Below, piece after piece: positions 20,645 to 27,175 of a stretch of 64,000 nt of DNA. The DNA comes from an uncultured Flavobacteriaceae bacterium (GTDB taxonomy: Bacteria; Bacteroidota; Bacteroidia; Flavobacteriales; Flavobacteriaceae). The notes beneath the pieces are model-generated. The model was given only the letters and a program-made list of their open reading frames with translations, was not told the origin of the DNA and ran no database searches. The translations under genes were made by a program, and so were the position numbers. The number at the start of each line of letters is the position of its first letter. Within the stretch, counting starts at the first letter, position 1. The stretch lies in NCBI GenBank assembly GCA_943787295.1, contig CALSLW010000001.1, forward strand, positions 825,501 to 889,500, in the 5' to 3' direction.

Positions 20645-21132
20645 TTACAAAGATATGTTAAAAGAATATTGTCCGTTGTCAAAACGAACATTGGGATAAT
20701 TTACCGTTGCGCTATCAACGTTAACCTCTGTAATTTCATCATTAATATTGATGGTCATTCTATTTTCTACTGGAATAGGACCATTCTCCCCACCAGTAAG
20801 TGAAGTAACAACGGCATAATTATCTCTATCTATCAAGATATCAAAGAAGACAATCACAGAAACCATGGTGTTTTCAAGTTCAAATTGAGCACGATAATTT
20901 TGTAGAAGATGAACAAATTCGTCCTTGTTTAAATCATAAAATAAATCTTCTTCAAGATTAAGTGAATGGCTTGCACCGGTAATTGTAGTAACAATCTCTG
21001 TGTTAGGTATTCCTTTACTGCTCGAAGCAGTTTATCGAACAACAGAATCAAAAGATTCTAGATTAAAGTTACTGTTTTTGAACAGGCAGAGATTAAAATT
21101 AAACTACGCAAAAGGAATAATATTTTTTTAAT
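20645..21132 (-). pseudogene. Decayed lipoprotein gene
   Basis: Remnant of an approximately 162-residue lipoprotein of unknown family. The first codons read I-K-K-I-L-F-L-L-R-S-L-I-L-I-S-A-C-S-K, a lipoprotein signal peptide with the lipobox LISAC, but the start codon is ATT (21130-21132) in place of ATG. After the lipobox the frame closes at TAG (21058-21060). Removing one base from an A-run near 21076-21080 (a 1-base deletion) opens the second frame, which has an in-frame TAA at 21032-21034 and then runs open to the stop at 20645. The span of 488 bases is one short of 163 codons, as expected for a single deletion. The intact part starting at 20866 (73 codons) is not a gene of its own. The gene is 3 bases after the upstream gene. 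Confidence 0.75.
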
Positions 21133-21135
21133 GTA

Positions 21136-21645
21136 TTAATCAGCTAAGTAATTATACCATAAGCTTTTATTCCATTCCTTTCCAAACAAAAGATGCAAGC
21201 CAGTTGGAGATACAGAAAAACCGCCTTGATTATTACCGCCTTTATAAAATCTAAACTGAATATCTGTGTTTGTAATCATTTCCAAACGCATCTTTACATT
21301 TTGATCGAGAGAAACTTCTTTGGGAACTTTACTCTTAAAGACCTCTTTTGCTTGATTAAATATGCTTTCAAATGCTTCTTGAGAAGTCATAAAATCGATT
21401 GTTTTTTTATTTTTTGGGACTGAGTTCTCTTGAGAAGAATAACTAAAATAAAAAGTTACCTTATCTTGAAGAGTGTTTTTATTTTGACTTAAACTAATCT
21501 CATTTTCCAGAAAAACAACTTTTCCAATTAGATTGTCGTTAACTTCTTCTTGCTTTAAATTATTTTGACCAAAAGCGAATACTGTTAAGCTCATGGTACA
21601 AATAACAAATAGATTTTGTTTAAAACTGAGTTGAATCAAATTCAT
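21136..21645 (-). CDS. Exported protein of unknown function
   Basis: I do not recognise a family. The start at 21645 (MNLIQLSFKQNLFVICTMSL) gives 169 residues, with a hydrophobic N-terminal segment ending in AFGQ, fitting a Sec signal peptide; an upstream in-frame ATG at 21669 would overlap the preceding gene and is less likely. The mature part is hydrophilic, Asn/Gln/Lys-rich, without recognisable motifs. It follows the 433-codon gene by 14 bases and precedes the decayed lipoprotein gene by 3, so the three form one operon for exported proteins. Confidence 0.6.
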   Translation of the reverse strand: MNLIQLSFKQNLFVICTMSLTVFAFGQNNLKQEEVNDNLIGKVVFLENEISLSQNKNTLQDKVTFYFSYSSQENSVPKNKKTIDFMTSQEAFESIFNQAKEVFKSKVPKEVSLDQNVKMRLEMITNTDIQFRFYKGGNNQGGFSVSPTGLHLLFGKEWNKSLWYNYLAD

Positions 21646-21659
21646 ATTAACTTTATAAT

Positions 21660-22961
21660 TTAAGGACAAGCATAAATGGCTGTGATTAATCCATCTGTTT
21701 TGCGCACCTCAATAATCTTGTTAAAACTGCGCATTTTCATATAGGCAAAACCATCTTGATTAAACATAAACGATTGAGGGAAAGAGTGCTTGTTATTCCA
21801 AATAATATAATCCCCCACCTCTGGCTCTGGGTCATCTCCAGAATGATAAGCGGTATTGAAAAATCTATTTTCAAAAAGCTGACAATGGTAAGTTTCGTTT
21901 GCTACAATAACAGAATTAGAAGCAGTGTTTGACTTATAATTATTACCCAAATCAATAGACCACGGACAACCGTCTAAAGCAGAGACACCTGCAGTATATG
22001 GACAACTATCAAATTCGTTCAAGATTCCATCTGTATCCCAATCAGTTTCTTCACTTGAGTCAAAAACTTCTTCAATTATATCATCGAGTTCGTTAAGTGC
22101 AGCAGCGGCATAATACCAAACAAAGGTATCAGATTCGTTAATGCCAAGATTATTCATCCTGACAAACATACTGTAAGAACCATCGTTAGTACTAGTGATT
22201 TGTGCCGTTTCGGGATCTTGATCAGTCGAAATATTTTGCGAAGCATTATAGCCTGCATGGACATTATTTCCACGTGCAGAAGTAGTAAAGAATAATATCC
22301 CTTCACTAATTGTAGTAATGCGCAAAGCAGAAGCTCTTTGGGTCGTTAGGGTAATCGCTTCAAAAGTTCCATCATTTAAATTCCCTCTTATTTTAGTGGG
22401 TTGATCGGTTCCCCCTACATAATCATCTCTAGTTCCTATCCAGTAACGAATATTTGTTGCCTGTGCCAAGCCTATATTTTTGATGGTCGTCAATACTTGA
22501 ACAAAATTTTTATCTTGTCTTACACGATAGGCATTGGTTAATTCAAGTCGAGCAGTCCCTATAGTAATCTCTCCTTTGACTATTATGGTGCCAAAACTTT
22601 CACCGCCAACAACAGAAAAACCACTTGTATCGAAAACTTGATTCACCATAGTTGGGTTATATTCGCGCACACCGTTAGTATTCCAATTATTGGTGCCGTC
22701 TCCTCCTACTCCTATTCTAGAATCTAAAGGATAATTGACTAATGCCGATTCAGAATAGGTTAATTGTCTCCAATTATTTAAAACTGTACTAAAATAAAAA
22801 GGCTGTTCAACATTTCCTGCTGCATTAATGGAAAATTGGGTGCCATTTCCAAAACGCATTTTGCCATTATTAATCACTTGGTTTGTCCCTGTAAACTGCC
22901 CATAAGCAGAGAGAGAAAAGAAATAAAAAACAACAAGAATACTTTTCCTAAGTTTCAACAC
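21660..22961 (-). CDS. Large secreted protein with Ca-binding-like TSP3 repeat, unknown function
   Basis: 433-residue predicted secreted protein, no family recognised. Signal peptide at the N-terminus (VFYFFSLSAYGQ, cleavage after about residue 21). Residues 30-300 look beta-rich and Asn/Thr-rich, like adhesin or surface-bound domains. Residues about 307-333 (DWDTDGILNEFDSCPY...GCPW) resemble a thrombospondin type-3 Ca-binding repeat. The start is GTG (22959-22961) immediately followed by TTG, so the exact first codon is uncertain. No PorSS-type C-terminal sorting signal is obvious. First gene of the exported-protein operon. Confidence 0.6.
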   Translation of the reverse strand: MLKLRKSILVVFYFFSLSAYGQFTGTNQVINNGKMRFGNGTQFSINAAGNVEQPFYFSTVLNNWRQLTYSESALVNYPLDSRIGVGGDGTNNWNTNGVREYNPTMVNQVFDTSGFSVVGGESFGTIIVKGEITIGTARLELTNAYRVRQDKNFVQVLTTIKNIGLAQATNIRYWIGTRDDYVGGTDQPTKIRGNLNDGTFEAITLTTQRASALRITTISEGILFFTTSARGNNVHAGYNASQNISTDQDPETAQITSTNDGSYSMFVRMNNLGINESDTFVWYYAAAALNELDDIIEEVFDSSEETDWDTDGILNEFDSCPYTAGVSALDGCPWSIDLGNNYKSNTASNSVIVANETYHCQLFENRFFNTAYHSGDDPEPEVGDYIIWNNKHSFPQSFMFNQDGFAYMKMRSFNKIIEVRKTDGLITAIYACP

Positions 22962-23142
22962 AAGGGTGTTTAAATTTATCAGTATGAAAGGTAAACTTTA
23001 TATAAACCGAAAAAAAATGATTTAATTGTATTTAAAGTGTTAAAAATGACACTAATAAAAAAATACATTTAGGTCGAAGATCTCACGCTATTGCCTAATA
23101 AGAATAAGCTTAGTGATTAAATGTGAAATAAGGATAAAAAAA

Positions 23143-23164
23143 AGGCTACCCTTTTGGGAAGCCT
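23143..23164 (-). terminator. Terminator after the tRNA cluster
   Basis: Stem AGGCT/AGCCT (23143-23147 with 23160-23164) plus CCC/GGG with one mismatch and a TTTT loop. The minus strand continues into a run of eight T. It lies 13 bases beyond the last tRNA. Its presence shows the tRNA transcript now ends here, well short of tuf. Confidence 0.8.
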
Positions 23165-23176
23165 AATATTGTATAG

Positions 23177-23248
23177 AGCCAACGAGCAGATTTGAACTGC
23201 CGACCTCTTCCTTACCAAGGAAACGCTCTACCCCTGAGCTACGTCGGC
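23177..23248 (-). tRNA. tRNA-Thr(GGT)
   Basis: 72-base cloverleaf on the minus strand; acceptor GCCGACG/CGTTGGC, D-stem GCTC/GAGC, anticodon loop TTGGTAA (anticodon GGT), T-loop TTCAAAT, discriminator T. Last tRNA of the four-gene cluster, equivalent in place to E. coli thrT, which is next to tufB. Confidence 0.95.
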
Positions 23249-23257
23249 GTTAATTAG

Positions 23258-23330
23258 AGCGAGAGACCGGGTTCGAACCGGCGACATTCAGCTTGGAAGG
23301 CTGACGCTCTACCAACTGAGCTACTCTCGC
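23258..23330 (-). tRNA. tRNA-Gly(TCC)
   Basis: 73-base cloverleaf; acceptor GCGAGAG/CTCTCGC, anticodon loop CTTCCAA (anticodon TCC), T-loop TTCGAAC. Third in the cluster. Confidence 0.96.
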
Positions 23331-23368
23331 ATTTTATAAAAACAATCTTAAGAAAGTTTTTAAAGGTG

Positions 23369-23451
23369 TGGGGAGAGCAGGATTCGAACCTGCGAAGTTA
23401 AAAAACAACAGATTTACAGTCTGTCCTCGTTGGCCGCTTGAGTATCTCCCC
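23369..23451 (-). tRNA. tRNA-Tyr(GTA)
   Basis: 83-base class II tRNA with long variable arm; acceptor GGGGAGA/TCTCCCC, anticodon stem ACAGA/TCTGT with loop CTGTAAA (anticodon GTA), discriminator A. Second in the cluster. Confidence 0.96.
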
Positions 23452-23474
23452 AATAAATAAAATAAAGAACAAAG

Positions 23475-23548
23475 AGCCGATGGAGGGACTCGAACCCACG
23501 ACCTGCTGATTACAAATCAGCTGCTCTAGCCAGCTGAGCTACATCGGC
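23475..23548 (-). tRNA. tRNA-Thr(TGT)
   Basis: 74-base cloverleaf; acceptor GCCGATG/CATCGGC, anticodon loop TTTGTAA (anticodon TGT), T-loop TTCGAGT. First tRNA of the cluster, just after its promoter. Confidence 0.96.
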
Positions 23549-23572
23549 TTTTAACTACCCTTTCGAGCGGTG

Positions 23573-23604
23573 CAAATGTATTGATTTATTTATTTTGTTT
23601 CAAA
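23573..23604 (-). promoter_or_regulatory. Promoter of the tRNA cluster
   Basis: Minus strand shows TTTG (23601-23604) then 20 bp then TACATTTG (23573-23580): an excellent match to the Bacteroidota consensus TTTG/TAnnTTTG. It is followed by CACCGC and reaches the first tRNA within about 25 bases. Confidence 0.85.
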
Positions 23605-23626
23605 GAAAATGCAGAAAAAATATTTC

Positions 23627-23923
23627 TTAAGATCTAAGTAATTCTTTATGACGAATTAACATTCGCTCTGCAGCTTTGACACTTAAGTCAATTGACTCTT
23701 CAAAGCTTTTACATAACTTCTTGACTACAACGCTCTCACCGACAATCCCTATCTTGATTTCAGCAAACTTATTGATGCGATTTGTAGTGTTTTCGACTTT
23801 AAAAAATACATCAACCGTTAAAATTTTGTCATAAAATTGATATAGTTTGTCAATCTTACGCTGGGTGAAATCGACTAATTTTTGATCTACGTTAAAGTTG
23901 GTGGCTTGTACATTGATTTTCAT
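23627..23923 (-). CDS. hpf: Ribosome hibernation-promoting factor, short form
   Basis: HPF/RaiA-family protein of 98 residues, without the C-terminal dimerisation domain of long HPFs. It binds the 30S decoding centre and keeps ribosomes inactive in stationary phase. The conserved fold is seen in KINVQATNFNVDQKLVDFTQ, RKIDKLYQFYDKILTVDVFF and the Lys-rich VVKKLCKSFEES. Its gene lies between xerC (26 bases) and the tRNA cluster, a conserved Bacteroidota neighbourhood. Confidence 0.92.
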   Translation of the reverse strand: MKINVQATNFNVDQKLVDFTQRKIDKLYQFYDKILTVDVFFKVENTTNRINKFAEIKIGIVGESVVVKKLCKSFEESIDLSVKAAERMLIRHKELLRS

Positions 23924-23948
23924 AAGACAAAGATTTTAATGATTAAAC

Positions 23949-24842
23949 TTATTTTTTATACCCTCTAGGATGAGCATCTTTATAGACGGTTTTTATTTGC
24001 TCCATACTACTGTGTGTGTAGATTTGAGTTGCAGCTAGTGAAGCATGTCCCAGCAAATCTTTTACAGTGTTGAGATCGGCCCCTTGGTTCAAAAGATGGG
24101 TTGCAAAACTATGTCGTAACATATGTGGACTGCGTTTCACCTTAGTTGATACTTTATTAAAGTAATCATTTACTAATTGATATACAAGCGCATCACTTAT
24201 TTTCTGCCCTTTTTTATTGCAAAAGAAATAAGGATTATCGGCTTGAGAACGCATTGTATTTACAAGACTATCAAAGTATTGCAGTTGCTTTTTTAAAGCA
24301 GGAATCACAGGGATAATTCGCTCTTTATTTCGCTTCCCGATAACTTTCAGACAATTGTTGTCAAAATCAACCCTAGATGTTTCAAGATGCACTAACTCTG
24401 TTCTTCGCATCCCAGTGCTGTAAAGGGTTTCTATGATCGTTTTAGCTAATAAGCCTTGATGGTTGTCTTCAAAATGAGCTCCATCTAATAACTCAGAGAT
24501 TTCTTTTTCTGTAAAAGGCAGCTGGACTTTTTTACTTTCTTTGAGCGGTTTATGCTTCCTCAAAGGGTTCGTCTTGCGCTGCTCTATTCGCATTAAAAAA
24601 CTGAAGTAGGAACGCAAAACAGAAATCTTGCGGTTGATTGTTCGGTTGCTATTCCCCGCTTCTCCTAAATGCACAATCCACGAGCGAATTAAAGGGTATT
24701 CAATCAAATCAATGGCATCTTCTTGATGTTCTCTAGAACAATATTCAGCAAAACGTTCTAAGTCGTTTTGATAGGCTTTAAGGGTATGTGGAGAATAGTT
24801 CTTCTCCTTTTCGACATAATCAATAAACTTCGCTATAGCCAT
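23949..24842 (-). CDS. xerC: Tyrosine recombinase XerC
   Basis: Site-specific recombinase that resolves chromosome dimers at dif together with XerD. The 297-residue protein has the SAM-like N-terminal core-binding domain and the catalytic domain with Arg146 (STGMRRTEL), Lys170 (VIGKRN), His240 and Arg243 (HMLRHSFATH), His266 (LLGHAS) and Tyr275 (TQIYTH). Its ATG (24840-24842) comes immediately after the T-run of the rpsU terminator. This housekeeping location, not a mobile-element context, makes it a chromosomal Xer, though XerC versus XerD cannot be settled by eye. Confidence 0.9.
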   Translation of the reverse strand: MAIAKFIDYVEKEKNYSPHTLKAYQNDLERFAEYCSREHQEDAIDLIEYPLIRSWIVHLGEAGNSNRTINRKISVLRSYFSFLMRIEQRKTNPLRKHKPLKESKKVQLPFTEKEISELLDGAHFEDNHQGLLAKTIIETLYSTGMRRTELVHLETSRVDFDNNCLKVIGKRNKERIIPVIPALKKQLQYFDSLVNTMRSQADNPYFFCNKKGQKISDALVYQLVNDYFNKVSTKVKRSPHMLRHSFATHLLNQGADLNTVKDLLGHASLAATQIYTHSSMEQIKTVYKDAHPRGYKK

Positions 24843-24847
24843 AAAAA

Positions 24848-24885
24848 AACGTTGTGATTAAAGATAAAACTTTAACCACAACGTT
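24848..24885 (-). terminator. rpsU terminator abutting the xerC start
   Basis: Long hairpin: 9-bp stem AACGTTGTG/CACAACGTT (24848-24856 with 24877-24885), one mismatch, then TTAAAG/CTTTAA with a 6-base loop. On the minus strand it is followed by seven T and then at once by the xerC ATG. It can end the rpsU mRNA, and its position leaves no leader for xerC unless it reads through or starts elsewhere. Confidence 0.75.
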
Positions 24886-24907
24886 GAAATTATTTAACAC
24901 AATTTGC

Positions 24908-25102
24908 TTACTGCATTTCTGCGTCGCGTAAGCCTTGAATATATTGTGCTTTTTGAATCTTAGCTCTGTTTTTTACAGAAGGCTTTAAAAATTGTTTGCG
25001 TGCGCGTAATTGACGCATCCCGCCTGTTTTATCGAATTTTCTTTTAAAACGCTTTAGCGCTCTATCGATGTTTTCGCCCTCTTTTATTGGAATTATTAAC
25101 AT
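24908..25102 (-). CDS. rpsU: 30S ribosomal protein S21 (bS21)
   Basis: 64-residue basic ribosomal protein of the 30S platform. The sequence MLIIPIKEGENIDRALKRFKRKFDKTG is typical bS21, with the Arg/Lys-rich tail reaching QKAQYIQGLRDAEMQ. In Flavobacteriia bS21 helps hide the anti-Shine-Dalgarno end of 16S rRNA. Its own mRNA here has a near-perfect SD (25111-25117), fitting the reported autoregulation of rpsU in this group. Confidence 0.95.
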   Translation of the reverse strand: MLIIPIKEGENIDRALKRFKRKFDKTGGMRQLRARKQFLKPSVKNRAKIQKAQYIQGLRDAEMQ

Positions 25103-25110
25103 AAAACGTA

Positions 25111-25117
25111 ACCTCCT
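25111..25117 (-). promoter_or_regulatory. Strong Shine-Dalgarno of rpsU
   Basis: Minus-strand AGGAGGT stands 8 bases before the rpsU ATG. Such a perfect SD is out of place in a genome where the other starts in this window show A/T-rich leaders without SD. It fixes the start at 25102 and suggests SD-dependent control by bS21 itself. Confidence 0.8.
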
Positions 25118-25134
25118 CTCTTTTAAAATGTGTG

Positions 25135-25142
25135 CAAATATA
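25135..25142 (-). promoter_or_regulatory. rpsU promoter, -7 element
   Basis: Minus-strand TATATTTG matches TAnnTTTG and is followed by CACAC. No good TTG is found 19-20 bp upstream, so confidence is moderate. The short leader between it and the SD is only about 15 bases. Confidence 0.6.
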
Positions 25143-25174
25143 ACTGCTTTAGGTTAAATCGACACTACCTTTTC

Positions 25175-26338
25175 TTAATTCTTTAAAATATCTCTAGAAA
25201 TGACTAATTTCTGTATCTCTGTTGTGCCTTCTCCTATGGTACACAGCTTTGCATCGCGATAAAACTTCTCTACTGGAAAGTCTTTGGTGAAACCATAACC
25301 ACCGTGAATTTGAACGGCTTCATTAGCAATTTTAACGCAGGCTTCAGAGGCATACATTTTTGCCATTGCCCCGCTTTTGGTCACATTCTTTCCGTGCATT
25401 TTATCACTGGCTGCTTTGTGTAATAAAAGCTCTGAAGCTTCTATCTCTGTCGCCATATCGGCTAACTTAAAGGCAACCGATTGGAACTTGCTAATCGCTT
25501 GACCAAATTGATGACGCTCTTTAGAATATTTTAATGACGCTTGATAGGCCCCTTTTGCGATACCTAAGGAAAGTGCTCCGATGGATATTCGTCCACCGTC
25601 GAGGATTTTCATGGATTGTATAAAGCCCTCGCCTACTTCACCTAATCTATTTTCATCTGGAATACGGCAGTTGTCAAAAACCATTTCTGCGGTTTCTGAA
25701 GCGCGCATCCCCAGTTTATTTTCTTTTTTTCCTGCGGTAAAGCCGGGAGTTCCTCTTTCCACAACAAAAGCGGTCATCCCGTGGTTGTCCCCTTTTTCTC
25801 CGTTTCGAGCAACGACAACAGCGATATCTCCACTCTTACCGTGGGTAATAAAGTTTTTGGTACCATTTAAGATCCAATCGTCTCCATCTTTACGGGCAGT
25901 TGTGCTCATCCCTTTTGCATCTGAACCCGTATTGTGTTCTGTCAAGCCCCAGGCACCAATATGCTCACCCGAAGTTAATTTAGGGAGCCACTTACAACGC
26001 TGTGCTTCATTTCCAAACAAATAAATGTGATTAGTACACAAAGAATTATGCGCCGCTACAGAAAGTCCTATAGAAGGATCCACAATCGAAATTTGTTCAA
26101 TGATAGCGATGTACTCGTGATAGTTCATACCCGATCCCCCATATTCAGATGGGACAATGACTCCTAAGAAGCCTAATTGGCCTGCGATTCGCATAGCATC
26201 AATTGGAAAATGCTGAGATTCATCCCAATCCATCACAAAAGGGCGCAAATGCTTCTCTGCATATTCTCTTGCAGCGTCGGCAACCAATTTTAAGGATTCA
26301 GTTTCATGCATAGAAACCAATGTTGGTGTATCCATCAT
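25175..26338 (-). CDS. Acyl-CoA dehydrogenase
   Basis: FAD enzyme that introduces the alpha-beta double bond in an acyl-CoA, 387 residues, cytoplasmic. Typical motifs are the WGLTEHNTGSD and FITHGKSGDIAVVVAR flavin/substrate segments, RMASETAE-like LGMRASETAEMVFD, the C-terminal GGYGFTKDFPVEKFYRDAKL, and GEGTTEIQKLVISRDIL, whose Glu is the catalytic base in the short/branched-chain class. The substrate chain length is not determinable. It is the last gene of the run that begins with rhodanese/DUF2851, with only 6 bases to the preceding HhH gene. Confidence 0.93.
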   Translation of the reverse strand: MMDTPTLVSMHETESLKLVADAAREYAEKHLRPFVMDWDESQHFPIDAMRIAGQLGFLGVIVPSEYGGSGMNYHEYIAIIEQISIVDPSIGLSVAAHNSLCTNHIYLFGNEAQRCKWLPKLTSGEHIGAWGLTEHNTGSDAKGMSTTARKDGDDWILNGTKNFITHGKSGDIAVVVARNGEKGDNHGMTAFVVERGTPGFTAGKKENKLGMRASETAEMVFDNCRIPDENRLGEVGEGFIQSMKILDGGRISIGALSLGIAKGAYQASLKYSKERHQFGQAISKFQSVAFKLADMATEIEASELLLHKAASDKMHGKNVTKSGAMAKMYASEACVKIANEAVQIHGGYGFTKDFPVEKFYRDAKLCTIGEGTTEIQKLVISRDILKN

Positions 26339-26344
26339 AGCTTT

Positions 26345-27169
26345 TTAAAACAAATATAGGGCTAATCTTTTAATTTTTAAGCTATCAAAACCTTTGATTG
26401 AATGTAAATTAACCAATGACAAATGTTTTAATTCTGTTCTTAGGCGAACTACTTTTCGGGCTTCCGTATAAGAGAGATAAGGCAGCTTTGAAAGCTCCTC
26501 CAAGCCAGCTTCTTGTAGGGCAATCTTTTCAAAAGTAGGCGGTGTAATGATACTGCATCTGGATTGAAGTCGCACTAACACCTCTGGGGACAAACCATAA
26601 ACCTCGGCTAGTTGTGTTTCTTTGGCGTAGCCTTGTAATCTTTCTCGATAGCGAATGATACGTTGACTCATCACCTCGCCTATCCCATAAATTTGTCTTA
26701 ATTCATCTGCGGTTGTAGTGTTTAAATCAATAGGGGGGAATGATTTTTCCGTATACTTTTTCTGCTCTTTTTTTACTCGAACTGGAAAGTTAAAAAATGG
26801 GCTATATGCTTTTAGCCAAGTCGTATCAACCCCAGTGACTTTTTGAAATTCACCTACTGAATTGATCCACTTTCCTTGCTCTCGATAGGCATGCAGGCGA
26901 TCTATTTCTTGAGGACTTAAGTCCAAAAAGTACCCCCGTTGATCGCTAATGAAATTTGGGTTAAAGGGATAAATAGTTTTGGGCTGTTCAAGCGCTTTTA
27001 GAGAGTCGATCTTTTGTTGTAATAGACGGTCTAAAGCAAATATTTCTGACCTAGAAACAGCCTGTTCAAGCGAGCGATTATACAGCAGTAATCCCAGCAA
27101 TAAAAGCACAAAAAAAACCGCTATCGTCTTTCGTCGAATCGAAAAACCCATAGCGGTTTTAAAAGGCAT
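26345..27169 (-). CDS. ComEA-like helix-hairpin-helix protein
   Basis: 274-residue protein with an N-terminal membrane anchor (VFFVLLLLGLLLYN) and helix-hairpin-helix segments in IDLNTTTADELRQIYGIGEVMSQRIIRYRERL and in the last 60 residues (LSKLPYLSYTEARKVVRLR). A third copy (LSPQEIDRLHAYREQGKW) is less clear. Such proteins bind DNA non-specifically; ComEA in competent bacteria takes up DNA. Whether this is true uptake or another envelope role cannot be judged here. It sits 6 bases after the symporter gene. Confidence 0.75.
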   Translation of the reverse strand: MPFKTAMGFSIRRKTIAVFFVLLLLGLLLYNRSLEQAVSRSEIFALDRLLQQKIDSLKALEQPKTIYPFNPNFISDQRGYFLDLSPQEIDRLHAYREQGKWINSVGEFQKVTGVDTTWLKAYSPFFNFPVRVKKEQKKYTEKSFPPIDLNTTTADELRQIYGIGEVMSQRIIRYRERLQGYAKETQLAEVYGLSPEVLVRLQSRCSIITPPTFEKIALQEAGLEELSKLPYLSYTEARKVVRLRTELKHLSLVNLHSIKGFDSLKIKRLALYLF

Positions 27170-27175
27170 AATGCT

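Noticed and set aside
20645-20866. 73-codon gene as an independent protein
   Set aside because: The frame stays open upstream to 21031 and joins to a signal peptide through one frameshift, so it is the tail of a decayed gene.
22962-23142. Possible att site or IS remnant between the secreted-protein gene and the tRNA cluster
   Set aside because: AT-rich, no inverted or direct repeats against the tRNA 3' ends and no transposase fragments visible.
23949-24842. Tyrosine recombinase as a sign of an integrative element at the tRNA cluster
   Set aside because: It is a housekeeping Xer between rpsU and hpf, with no att-like repeats at the tRNAs and no cargo genes beside it.
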